Source: Haematospirillum sp. H1815 (GTDB taxonomy: Bacteria; Pseudomonadota; Alphaproteobacteria; Rhodospirillales; Rhodospirillaceae). Taken from it: 64,000 nt of DNA. The notes below the pieces were generated by a model that saw only the letters and a program-made list of their open reading frames with translations, was not told the origin of the DNA and searched no databases. The position numbers were made by a program, and so were the translations under genes. Below are positions 38,320-44,967 of this stretch, piece by piece. The first letter of the stretch is position 1, and each line of letters opens with the position of its first letter. The stretch spans positions 422,516 through 486,515 of the forward strand of contig NZ_JAAVTA010000001.1 in assembly GCF_012102705.1 (NCBI RefSeq), given 5' to 3'.

Positions 38320-38597
38320 CAGTCCGCCCCTGCGCTGGCAAGCCGTTCCAGGGGAGCTATTGCCAGCGCCATCCGATAGAGCGCGAGAAGTTGTTCTTCT
38401 TCCTCAAGCTCATGCGTGCTCTTTCGCCGCAGGCTGATAAGCTTACGAATGATCTTTGCATCGAAACCTGTTGATTTTGCTTCGCTGTAGACTTCTGCGA
38501 TGTCGGCGCAAAGGCCGCTTTTCTCGTCTTCGAGCTGCTCAATACGCTCGACGAAAGACCGCAGCCGATCAGCGGCGGATGTATCCATTGCTTCCAT
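38319..38597 (-). CDS. Phage-encoded GapR-family protein (DUF2312)
   Basis: A 92-residue homologue of the chromosomal GapR at 28232-28474: 'DTSAADRLRSFVERIEQLEDEKS', 'DAKIIRKLISLRRK' and 'HELEEEEQLLALYRMA'. About two thirds of the aligned residues are identical. It has an extra C-terminal tail (IAPLERLASAGAD). Located between a small ORF and the methyltransferase pair, downstream of ssb. A role in phage DNA replication or in competing with host GapR on supercoiled DNA is inferred from family knowledge. Confidence 0.88.
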   Translation of the reverse strand: MEAMDTSAADRLRSFVERIEQLEDEKSGLCADIAEVYSEAKSTGFDAKIIRKLISLRRKSTHELEEEEQLLALYRMALAIAPLERLASAGAD

Positions 38598-38610
38598 GGC
38601 GCATCTCCCC

Positions 38611-38751
38611 TTACTTTCCGCACCGGCAGGACAGGTAACCTGTGTATCGCTCAAGGAAGGAGATGAGGTTGAGCAGGGTGCTCCCCGCACCGCGTCGGCA
38701 GGTTGATCCCCCACCACCAAGGCACTTGATGAATGCAAGCAGTCCGTTCAT
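38611..38751 (-). CDS. Very small phage protein, 46 residues
   Basis: An ATG-started ORF with a purine-rich site (GGGGAAAG) just upstream fills the gap between ssb and the phage gapR gene exactly. The protein opens MNGLLAFIKCLGGGGSTC and contains four cysteines, one pair as CRC near the end. No family is recognised. The tight fit in a compact operon is the main argument that it is real. Confidence 0.5.
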   Translation of the reverse strand: MNGLLAFIKCLGGGGSTCRRGAGSTLLNLISFLERYTGYLSCRCGK

Positions 38752-38761
38752 GAGCTTTCCC

Positions 38762-39190
38762 CTAGAATGGTATGTTGTCGTCTGAAATGCCCGGCAACGC
38801 AGACGGTTCGGAGGCGGCGTACGTCTCTCCGCTTTCCTGTGCCGGGCGGTCGAGCAGGAAGATGCTGCCCTTCCATTGCCCGAGGACAATCTCTGTCGAG
38901 TAGCGTTCCATATTGTTCCGGTCCGTCCACTTGCGCGTCTGCAAGCTGCCCTCCAGCAGGACCCTCGACCCCTTGTGCAGATATTTTTCCGCCAGCCCGA
39001 TCAGATTTTCGTTGAAGATAACGACGCGGTGCCATTCGGTTTTTTCGCGGCGCTCTCCGGTCTGGCGGTCTTTCCAGCTTTCCGACGTTGCGAGGGAGAG
39101 GGTGACAACTTTTCCACCCTCTTGGGTCAGCCTTATCTCGGGGTCACCGCCCAGATTACCAAGCAACGTAACCTTGTTGATGCTGTTCAC
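38762..39190 (-). CDS. ssb: Single-stranded DNA-binding protein
   Basis: A 142-residue SSB: the OB-fold start 'INKVTLLGNLGGDPEIR', 'WHRVVIFNENLIGLAEKYLHKGSRVLLEG' and the conserved acidic tip DDNIPF that docks replication partners. It starts at GTG 39190 after a G-rich site. The linker between OB fold and tip is short. It supports phage DNA replication and recombination. Confidence 0.93.
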   Translation of the reverse strand: MNSINKVTLLGNLGGDPEIRLTQEGGKVVTLSLATSESWKDRQTGERREKTEWHRVVIFNENLIGLAEKYLHKGSRVLLEGSLQTRKWTDRNNMERYSTEIVLGQWKGSIFLLDRPAQESGETYAASEPSALPGISDDNIPF

Positions 39191-39202
39191 GGCCCCACCC
39201 CT

Positions 39203-39544
39203 TCAGCTTGATTGTGTTCCAAGATGAAGGGCTACGCGTTCGTTATCGTTTCCCGGCGCCTGCGGCGGGTCCGAGACCGCGATGTCGCACGCGATGCCCT
39301 CTTTTTTCAGCTCGTCTTGCAGGTAGACCAGAAGCCCGCTCAGGCGTGACAGCCGGTCCTTGCTTTTTTCGGTGTTGGCAAGCTCGCCCAGAATGGTTGC
39401 TGTAAGGGAGTCGAGGGAGTGTGGCTCCTGTACCCCGCCGCGGGCGGGGCCAGACGTGAAGAGCCGACCAACACTGTCGATCCGGATTTCACGGCCTGTT
39501 TGACCGCACCAACCCCGGATCTCGCGCAGAGTGACCTCAGACAT
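39203..39544 (-). CDS. Hypothetical phage protein
   Basis: A 113-residue protein (MSEVTLREIRGWCGQTGREI) with a helical middle 'LTATILGELANTEKSKDRLSRLSGLLVYLQDELKKEG'. It overlaps the end of the HTH gene upstream by 8 nt and precedes ssb by 12 nt, so it belongs to the leftward operon. No family is recognised. Confidence 0.65.
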   Translation of the reverse strand: MSEVTLREIRGWCGQTGREIRIDSVGRLFTSGPARGGVQEPHSLDSLTATILGELANTEKSKDRLSRLSGLLVYLQDELKKEGIACDIAVSDPPQAPGNDNERVALHLGTQSS

Positions 39545-39755
39545 GGCACGCCGCCTTCCGTTCCCGTACGCTTGCCGGGTCTACAATGTTCTGGTCCTCC
39601 CAGCGGATGACCTCCGCAACGGGGTAAAGAATGTTGCTGCTGATCTTGATATAGGCGGGGCCACGGCCCAGGCAGCGCCAGTTCGTCAGCGTCGCGCGGG
39701 CCATGTTCCAGCGCTGGGCCAGTTCGGTTTGTGTAAGGAATTTGCGGTCTTCCAT
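39537..39755 (-). CDS. Small HTH DNA-binding protein (excisionase/AlpA-like)
   Basis: A 72-residue protein with a winged-helix-type DNA-binding pattern: 'FLTQTELAQRWNMARATLTNWRCLGRGPAYIKISSNILYPVAEVIRWEDQ'. This arrangement is typical of HTH_17/MerR-like excisionases and phage regulators. Start 39755 has GGAGGA about 5 nt upstream. As the first gene of the leftward operon it may be a directionality factor or early regulator; no integrase is seen to pair it with. Confidence 0.75.
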   Translation of the reverse strand: MEDRKFLTQTELAQRWNMARATLTNWRCLGRGPAYIKISSNILYPVAEVIRWEDQNIVDPASVRERKAACHV

Positions 39756-39995
39756 AGTTTCCTCCGTTGGCTGCACGGCAGCGCAAAAGGCTGCCCGGTT
39801 CTTGTGCCGGGTCATCGCTGATGGATGTCAGAGCTACAGCGTGATCAGAAGATCGGGGCCAGGTGATGCCAACGAAGAAGACATGGCGTGCCCTGCTTTG
39901 TCGTCATCGCGAGCCAGACTGTAACGATTTTCATCCCCTTGTTTTTGAAAAGAGTGCTTGCCGATGGGTTGCACAAACACTCGATGAGTGAACAC

Positions 39996-40024
39996 AGGTT
40001 ATGCATTCGCCCGGTGACCGTCAA
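39996..40024 (-). promoter_or_regulatory. Candidate promoter of the leftward early operon
   Basis: On the minus strand TTGACG (revcomp of 40019-40024) and TAACCT (revcomp of 39996-40001) are 17 nt apart, and the first leftward gene starts about 240 nt further on. The -35 is good and the -10 is poor, so this is a weak prediction. The 313-nt gap 39756-40068 holds nothing else I can recognise. Confidence 0.35.
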
Positions 40025-40068
40025 GGACGTTTTTGCTTATTAAGGAAATAAATGTGCTTTTTTGTTTT

Positions 40069-40692
40069 TTACATTCGTCGCCCGGACCAGATCACCCGCC
40101 CTACAGCAGAGATATTTGAAGTATCTATATTTTCGCCCTCACCGTACGCCGGGTTATCAGGCCTGATATGTACAAAGCCGCTGTTAAATGTGGTGGAAAT
40201 TCTGCGGACGCCCTTGAATGTGTCTGTGCAAAAGAACAACAGTCCCGGGCGGTCCGGACGAACGTCACGCGTATCGATCAGAATCTGGTCACCGGGTCGC
40301 AGGGTGGGCTCCATATCGTCGCTGTCGATAGTCACCGCCCGGAGGTTGGACAGCGGCCGCCGCGTGATGGTGCGCAGGTACTCCGGGTGAAGGGTTAGTG
40401 GAAGGTCCATGTCAGAAAACCCATCTATAACAACAGCATGGACAGCCAACTGCCCGTGGATGGCGATAGGCGGTTGGCTACGCCCATTCGCGTCGGAGGC
40501 TCCGGTAAGCTCGCTTTCACTCACTCCAAGGGCTTCGGCAAACTGCCGAATCCGAACAATGCTGAGCAGGCTGTCCTCGCCGTTTTCTATCCGCGACATC
40601 GTGGTTACCCCGAGGCCCAGCACATCGCCGACCTGCCTTTGGGTTAGCCCCCGGGACTTGCGTAGCCTTCGTATTGTCTTTCCGATCGACAT
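40069..40692 (-). CDS. CI-like phage repressor (XRE HTH plus S24/LexA-like domain, altered dyad)
   Basis: A 207-residue repressor. Residues 1-60 are an XRE helix-turn-helix ('IRRLRKSRGLTQRQVGDVLGLGVTTMSRIENGE'). Residues about 95-205 are an S24 LexA-like domain with 'LRAVTIDSDDMEPTLRPGDQILIDT'. The serine that normally precedes M-x-P is Asp here (SDDMEP), and the usual VKR lysine is Arg (FKGVRRI), so self-cleavage looks lost. It is transcribed leftward, upstream of the leftward operon and facing the rightward Bro-N region. Confidence 0.85.
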   Translation of the reverse strand: MSIGKTIRRLRKSRGLTQRQVGDVLGLGVTTMSRIENGEDSLLSIVRIRQFAEALGVSESELTGASDANGRSQPPIAIHGQLAVHAVVIDGFSDMDLPLTLHPEYLRTITRRPLSNLRAVTIDSDDMEPTLRPGDQILIDTRDVRPDRPGLLFFCTDTFKGVRRISTTFNSGFVHIRPDNPAYGEGENIDTSNISAVGRVIWSGRRM

Positions 40693-41484
40693 GAGTTGGT
40701 CCTTCTTTTTTTGTATTCTGCATAGCCGGGTAAACAGGCTGAGGAAATTCAGGCCTGATAGAAAGTTTTACCAGCAAAGGTTGCCGGATGAAAAAATTAT
40801 CCGGCGATGATGAAAATTAGCAGCCGTTATAAAGCGGTATAAGCATCATTCAAACGTTATAGAGCAATCTATTAGCCGGATTTTGCAAATTTCGCTTATT
40901 GCTGTTCATTTTTGCCCGATCATTGGGCTTGGAGGAACGAATGCCCCGGGATTGGGCGAATCGGTGCAGTCCAGCCGTTTCCGCCCCAGTCGCCTAGGGG
41001 CGGAAAGCAACTGGGATGCCTCCCCCCGCGAGCCGTTGATCATAGAGGTTCCGCCGCGTGGAAATGCGCTTGCGCTGAAAATAAGCAGTAATTTTCCATT
41101 AACATATTGATTGTAAAGAATTCACCTTATGCTCCGAGCATTGCTCGGCATGTGCAGAGGCATTCCCAAACAAAAAAACAGCCATGACGGCCAGGCTAAT
41201 CCATTGATTAAAAAGAAATTATGCTATGCCCGCGCATGCGTACGCGTTAAAAATCCAACCAACTAAATAAATAACTAAAAAAATAAAAAATTAAAACAGG
41301 CGCACGCACGCGCGTGTATGGGCAGGTGGGGGTGGACGCGGTACGACATTCAGAAAATAAGATTCCTTAATTTGCATTTTTTCCTTGAATAGCAACTTAT
41401 CCTGCGTTACCACCATGGGTAACGCCCCTGATACGGGCTTCACCGCCAAACCACCCGGAACAAACCCACCAGTAGGAGGTCACC
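40693..41484. promoter_or_regulatory. Control region to the right of the repressor, no gene seen
   Basis: This gene-free stretch should hold repressor and rightward promoters. It contains an inverted repeat CCGGAT/ATCCGG (40784-40789 with 40799-40804). Three CG(T/G)TATA elements lie within 37 nt (40825-40831, 40835-40841, 40855-40861), and there is a 6-bp hairpin CCGAGC-ATT-GCTCGG (41134-41148). Around 41256-41297 a nearly pure A/T tract is followed by alternating GC purine-pyrimidine sequence. These are candidate operators and an unwinding element; function is inferred. A 75-codon ORF at 40883 has no start signal and looks accidental. Confidence 0.45.
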
Positions 41485-41820
41485 ATGACCGCCCACAGCG
41501 CCCCTGCACGCGTAGCCGTCAGAGAAGTCGTCCCCGTCAGCAAGAAAGTCGTGCCGGTTGATCTGCTTGGCGCGCTTACTCGTGCCGTCATCGATCAGGA
41601 CGGATGCACCTGGCTCTATCTCGCCGATGTTTGCGCGGTAATCTGGGAGACTGCCGAGATTGAAATGACCCCCGAATTCATGCAGTCCGACTATTTCGCC
41701 GCCACCCCGGACGGCGCCATGCTGCTCAGCGGCACGGTCCCGATCGCCATGCACGGCGACGTTATCGGGGTTGTACGGTTCAGTGACGAAGGTCTTGAGT
41801 GCTCTCCGGGTCATCTGTGA
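41485..41820 (+). CDS. Small Bro-N-like protein (paralogue 1)
   Basis: A 111-residue protein with a degenerate Bro-N core: 'LTRAVIDQDGCTWLYLADVCAVIW', then 'ATPDGAMLLSG'. The N terminus MTAHSAPARVA resembles the starts of paralogues 2 and 4 (MRDHSTPAH, MSDHSTPAR). AGTAGGAGG lies before the start codon, the same ribosome-binding segment found in the structured leaders, but here the rest of the leader is absent. Bro-N domains bind DNA in phage antirepressors; this short form lacks any C-terminal domain. Confidence 0.7.
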   Translation: MTAHSAPARVAVREVVPVSKKVVPVDLLGALTRAVIDQDGCTWLYLADVCAVIWETAEIEMTPEFMQSDYFAATPDGAMLLSGTVPIAMHGDVIGVVRFSDEGLECSPGHL

Positions 41821-41925
41821 TACCCGGTCAACCGTAGCGGCACCGGGCAGCCCAGCGCAGAGACAAACCACAGGGGCGGACGTTTGAGATCCGTCAGGGA
41901 GCAGGCCATGAATGCAACGTGTACC

Positions 41926-42192
41926 CCATTCACAAAAAATATTGACAGGGCGCAAAGCTGCCGACACAGTGCGAACGTCGTGGCAAATTCCACGACCGGG
42001 TTTCACAGCTCGCACTACAAAAGGCGCCCGAACCGTGCCAATAAAAGCGCGGTTTTCCTATGGTCGGGCGCACAGGAGAGCCTTCGGGCTCGCCGTTTAC
42101 CTTTTGGCGGTACTGTGAATCCTGTACGTCCGGCCACCAAGTTTCACAGCGCGGTGGCTGGGTTCCGCAACCCGATCAAAAGGAGGTTCGCC
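41926..42192 (+). promoter_or_regulatory. Structured leader, copy A (candidate bistable RNA)
   Basis: About 267 nt ending at the start codon at 42193, strongly similar to copy B at 44701-44967. Helices: AGTGCGA/TCGCACT (41968-41974, 42010-42016), GTCGTGG/CCACGAC (41977-41983, 41990-41996), CGCCCGA/TCGGGCG (42025-42031, 42064-42070) enclosing ACCGTGC/GCGCGGT, and GAGCC/GGCTC (42078-42082, 42087-42091). Segment y CCTTTT (42100-42105) can pair with x AAAAGG (42019-42024) or with x' AAAAGG (42178-42183) in the Shine-Dalgarno region. Segment b CTGTGAA (42113-42119) can pair with a (42002-42008) or c (42143-42149), both TTCACAG. No known RNA class is recognised. Confidence 0.75.
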
Positions 42193-42546
42193 ATGCGCGA
42201 CCACAGCACCCCTGCGCACGCTCCCACAAAAACCGTTGTTCCGCTTGCCCTCTCGGGCCACCCCGTCCGTACCATCGTTGATGAAGACGGCTGCACCTGG
42301 TTCCAGTTCGCCGACGTATGCTGGGCTTTGGCGGTGCACGAGCCGTTTGACGAGGCCGCCGAGGCCTTGGGCCCCTGCTATTCCGGCGTCACGCCTGACG
42401 GCATCACCCTGATCAGTTCCGAAGGCCTTGCCTGCCTGATGGCCGATATTGCGGAGAGAAAGGCGGCAGAAAAGAACAAGCGCCGGTCCGCACGGCTTTC
42501 CCACTCTGTCGCGGCCACCCCTGACAGGGTCCCCGCCTGCGGCTGA
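42193..42546 (+). CDS. Small Bro-N-like protein (paralogue 2)
   Basis: A 117-residue protein directly after leader copy A; AGGAGG is 6 nt before the ATG. The core 'GHPVRTIVDEDGCTWFQFADVCWALA' matches the Bro-N start seen in the full antirepressor at 45713, followed by 'GVTPDGITLISSEGLACLMADI' and a basic tail. Only half a Bro-N domain is present. The leader suggests that its translation is controlled. Confidence 0.7.
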   Translation: MRDHSTPAHAPTKTVVPLALSGHPVRTIVDEDGCTWFQFADVCWALAVHEPFDEAAEALGPCYSGVTPDGITLISSEGLACLMADIAERKAAEKNKRRSARLSHSVAATPDRVPACG

Positions 42547-42596
42547 TACAGCCCGTTTACAGCGACATTCGTCTCCACATGGAGGGGGAGGACAGC

Positions 42597-43292
42597 ATGA
42601 CCTGCTATCCATTCCACATCGACGCCTACATGAAGGCGGCTTATCATCTGACCTGGGACGAGGATATAGCCTACAGGCGGCTGCTGGACCTGTATTACAC
42701 CACCGGCAAGCCTCTTCGACTGGACCGCCGCGACCTGTATCGGCGGGTCCGCGCAACTACGCGCAAGCAGAAAGCCGCCGTGGACCGTGTTCTTGAAGAG
42801 TTCTTCGTCCAAACGCCGGACGGCTGGCGCCAGCCACGGTGCGACCGCGAGCTTGAGGCCGCACGGCTGCGGCGGGAACGGGCGGAACAAGCGGCAAAGG
42901 CACGCTGGAGCCAAAATAAAGAGACCGATGCACTACGGCCAGAGGGCAAGCCAACTCCCGCAGAACCGGCGCCGGGGGCAAAGGTTGCCGCCAAAAAGCC
43001 CAGGAAGCCGGAAACCCCGGTGCCCCCCGATTTCTGGCCCGACGAAACCGGGTGCGAGATTGCGGCGAAACACGGCGTAGACCTGGCGCGGGAGAGCGCG
43101 CGGTTTATCAGCTATCACCAGTCAAAAGACAGCCGTATGCGTGATTGGCAAGCCGCGTGGCGGGGGTGGTGCATGCGGGCGCAGGCGTTTTCGTACCCGG
43201 CCCGGGCAGCCCAGCGCGGCACATCACGTCACAGCGGCTTTGATGCCTTGGATTATCGAGCGGGGATTAACACCGATGGAACATTCGCCTGA
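42597..43292 (+). CDS. DUF1376 (YdaU-like) phage replication protein
   Basis: A 231-residue protein whose first 90 residues match DUF1376: 'CYPFHIDAYMKAAYHLTWDEDIAYRRLLDLYYTTGKPL' and 'VDRVLEEFF'. A charged linker rich in Lys/Ala/Pro follows, then a DnaT-like C terminus 'DFWPDETGCEIAAKHGVDLARESARFISYH'. Such proteins precede helicase loaders in many phages and are thought to start replication. Start 42597 has GGAGG 5-6 nt upstream; the in-frame ATG at 42579 lacks a site. Confidence 0.82.
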   Translation: MTCYPFHIDAYMKAAYHLTWDEDIAYRRLLDLYYTTGKPLRLDRRDLYRRVRATTRKQKAAVDRVLEEFFVQTPDGWRQPRCDRELEAARLRRERAEQAAKARWSQNKETDALRPEGKPTPAEPAPGAKVAAKKPRKPETPVPPDFWPDETGCEIAAKHGVDLARESARFISYHQSKDSRMRDWQAAWRGWCMRAQAFSYPARAAQRGTSRHSGFDALDYRAGINTDGTFA

Positions 43293-44133
43293 CCTGACCC
43301 CTTTGTCTGAACCCACCGCTTTCCCGGCTCCCACTGCGGCGAGGGAGCACATGCAGACGTGCGACCGCCACGGGGCGTACCGGAATACGGGGGTGCAGCT
43401 GCGCGATGAAATCCTGTGGGTCGGCTGTCCCCGCTGCAATGCCGAGGCAACCGACAGGCGGCGGCGCGAGGCCGAGGAACGACGCCTGTCGGAGTGGCGG
43501 CAACAGCGGGCAAAGGCCGAGGAGGAACGCATGCTTGCAGTTATCCGCGCCGCCCGGATTCCGCTCCGTTTTTCAGGGTTCGGCCTTGAGTGCTTTGAAG
43601 CTGTATCTTCGGGTCAGAAGCAGGCCCTGTCCGTCGCCCGCAACTATGCCGAAGCCTTGATAGAGGGGCGCACGGGTGGACGGGGCCTTGTGTTCTCCGG
43701 TCGTCCGGGAACCGGGAAAACACACCTGGCTGCCGGAATCCTGCAAGCCGTTCTGCCGGGTCGCCGGGGGCGCTACATGACGGCGCCCGACCTGATACGG
43801 GCTGTTCGGGCAACGTGGCGCCCGGAATCGCCGGAACGCGAGGACGAGGTTCTGGAACGCCTCACCGCCTTTGATGTGCTTGTGCTCGACGAAGTTGCGG
43901 TCAACAGCGGTACTGAAAATGAGCAGACCATCCTGTTTGAACTGATCGACCGCCGTTACCGGGCTCTGATGCCAACCGTCCTTGTGACCAACCAAGACCG
44001 TGCCGGATTACACCGTGCCCTGGGCGAACGCAGCTTCGACCGCCTGACCGAGACCGCCCGCTGGGTGGTATTCGACTGGCCAAGCCGCCGCCCCGGCATG
44101 CAGGGTCTGACACCGTGCAGGGGAGTAGCGTGA
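43276..44133 (+). CDS. DnaC/IstB-like replicative helicase loader
   Basis: A 285-residue AAA+ ATPase. A cysteine-containing N-terminal part ('CDRHGAYRNTG...CPRCNAEA', a possible zinc finger) and a charged coiled segment precede the ATPase: Walker A 'FSGRPGTGKTHLA', Walker B 'VLVLDEVAV', sensor region 'PTVLVTNQDR'. It would load the host DnaB helicase at the phage origin. It overlaps the DUF1376 gene by 17 nt, supporting one replication unit. Confidence 0.88.
   Translation: MEHSPDLTPLSEPTAFPAPTAAREHMQTCDRHGAYRNTGVQLRDEILWVGCPRCNAEATDRRRREAEERRLSEWRQQRAKAEEERMLAVIRAARIPLRFSGFGLECFEAVSSGQKQALSVARNYAEALIEGRTGGRGLVFSGRPGTGKTHLAAGILQAVLPGRRGRYMTAPDLIRAVRATWRPESPEREDEVLERLTAFDVLVLDEVAVNSGTENEQTILFELIDRRYRALMPTVLVTNQDRAGLHRALGERSFDRLTETARWVVFDWPSRRPGMQGLTPCRGVA
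44121..44133 (+). repeat. 13-nt direct repeat, left copy
   Basis: GGGAGTAGCGTGA ends at the stop codon of the helicase-loader gene and recurs exactly at 45336-45348, again ending at a stop codon. The two copies flank a cassette of about 1.2 kb with two Bro-N ORFs and leader B. Confidence 0.85.
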
Positions 44134-44134
44134 G

Positions 44135-44476
44135 ATGATGTACCGGGCAAAAACGAAGCACGCTGATTTGAAAGGCGTTTTCTTCAGGGACCGGCTTCTC
44201 CGGTACCTCGAAGATAGTGGCGTTCGCATCTTCAAGAGCCTCTCTTATTCAAAGCAGTGGTGGTTTTTGGCCCAGGATGTATGCCGGCTTCTGGAGATCC
44301 GCAATTCCCGGGCGACACTAGCCCGCCTTGATGAAGATGACAAGGATACCCTCACTGTTGGCACCCCTGGATCCACTCGGGCACTGACCATAATGAGTGA
44401 AGATGGCGTGCGCAGACTGGTGCGGACCGGGCGCACATCAGGGGCAAGGTGGGCGAGACGGCGGATGAAAGACTGA
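44135..44476 (+). CDS. Small Bro-N-like protein (paralogue 3)
   Basis: A 113-residue protein: 'SGVRIFKSLSYSKQWWFLAQDVCRLLEIRNSRATLARLDEDDKDTL' and 'IMSEDGVRRLVRTGRTSGARW'. The order of motifs is that of a Bro-N domain, but the C-terminal portion is cut short. It starts 1 nt after the helicase-loader stop with GGGGAG upstream. Confidence 0.72.
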   Translation: MMYRAKTKHADLKGVFFRDRLLRYLEDSGVRIFKSLSYSKQWWFLAQDVCRLLEIRNSRATLARLDEDDKDTLTVGTPGSTRALTIMSEDGVRRLVRTGRTSGARWARRRMKD

Positions 44477-44550
44477 TGACCATTATCAACAAGCCCAGCC
44501 TGATTCCGGTCGTTTCCCTTGATGAGCCGGGCGGTCCAGGGTACTATTCA

Positions 44551-44630
44551 AAAGTGGCCGGACGCCCAGGAATACAAGTAAGCGACTGTGATCCGCCTTG
44601 TATGGTTATCGCCTGTACGTCCGTCCACTT
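44551..44630 (+). other. Long imperfect hairpin resembling a decayed leader 3' part
   Basis: Nested complementary segments AAGTGG/CCACTT (44552-44557, 44625-44630), GGACG/CGTCC (44560-44564, 44618-44622) and ATACAAG/CTTGTAT (44572-44578, 44597-44603). It contains CCTGTACGTCCG, also found once in each leader copy just after segment b. No ORF follows. The sequence between the end of paralogue 3 and leader B (44477-44700) is otherwise non-coding. Confidence 0.55.
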
Positions 44631-44660
44631 TCAGCGGCAACGACTGGTGAGCACGTTTAG

Positions 44661-44683
44661 TACCGTCCCGGATCGGGACGGTA
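44661..44683. terminator. Perfect 10-bp hairpin before leader B
   Basis: TACCGTCCCG (44661-44670) pairs completely with CGGGACGGTA (44674-44683) around a GAT loop. There is no T-run, so it could be a terminator of another kind or a protein-binding site. Confidence 0.4.
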
Positions 44684-44700
44684 TTCCGGGCCGCCTGATT

Positions 44701-44967
44701 CCATTCACAAAAAATATTGACAGGGCGCAAGGCTGCCGACAGAGTGCAGACGTCGTGGCAAATTCCACGACCGGGGTTCGACTCCCGCACTACAGTAGGC
44801 GCCCGAACCGTGCCGATAACAGCACGGTTTTCCTATGGTCGGGCGTGCAGGAGAACCTTCGGGTTCGCCGTTTTCCTACTGGCGGTAAGTCGAATCCTGT
44901 ACGTCCGGCCACCACGCTTCGACTCGCGGTGGTCGGGTTCAACAACCCGATCAGTAGGAGGTTCGCC
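44701..44967 (+). promoter_or_regulatory. Structured leader, copy B (candidate bistable RNA)
   Basis: Same architecture as copy A, with paired changes. x and x' are AGTAGG (44794-44799 and 44953-44958) and y is CCTACT (44875-44880). a and c are TTCGACT (44777-44783 and 44918-44924) and b is AGTCGAA (44888-44894). GAACC/GGTTC (44853-44857, 44862-44866) replaces GAGCC/GGCTC of copy A, and ACCGTGC/GCACGGT has an A-U where copy A has a G-U. The invariant helix GTCGTGG/CCACGAC is at 44752-44758/44765-44771. x' continues into GGAGG and the ATG at 44968. Confidence 0.75.

Noticed and set aside
40883..41110. 75-codon plus-strand ORF in the control region
   Set aside because: No ribosome-binding site, no family pattern, and it lies over likely operator sequence.
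41926..42192. Group I intron or known riboswitch as explanation of the leader
   Set aside because: None of the conserved core motifs I know for these classes could be found, and no exon interruption is apparent.
44752..44791. tRNA/tmRNA-like look of leader B (TTCGACT resembles a T loop)
   Set aside because: In copy A the same position is TTCACAG and no T stem can form, while pairing with segment b is kept in both copies. The likeness is probably accidental.
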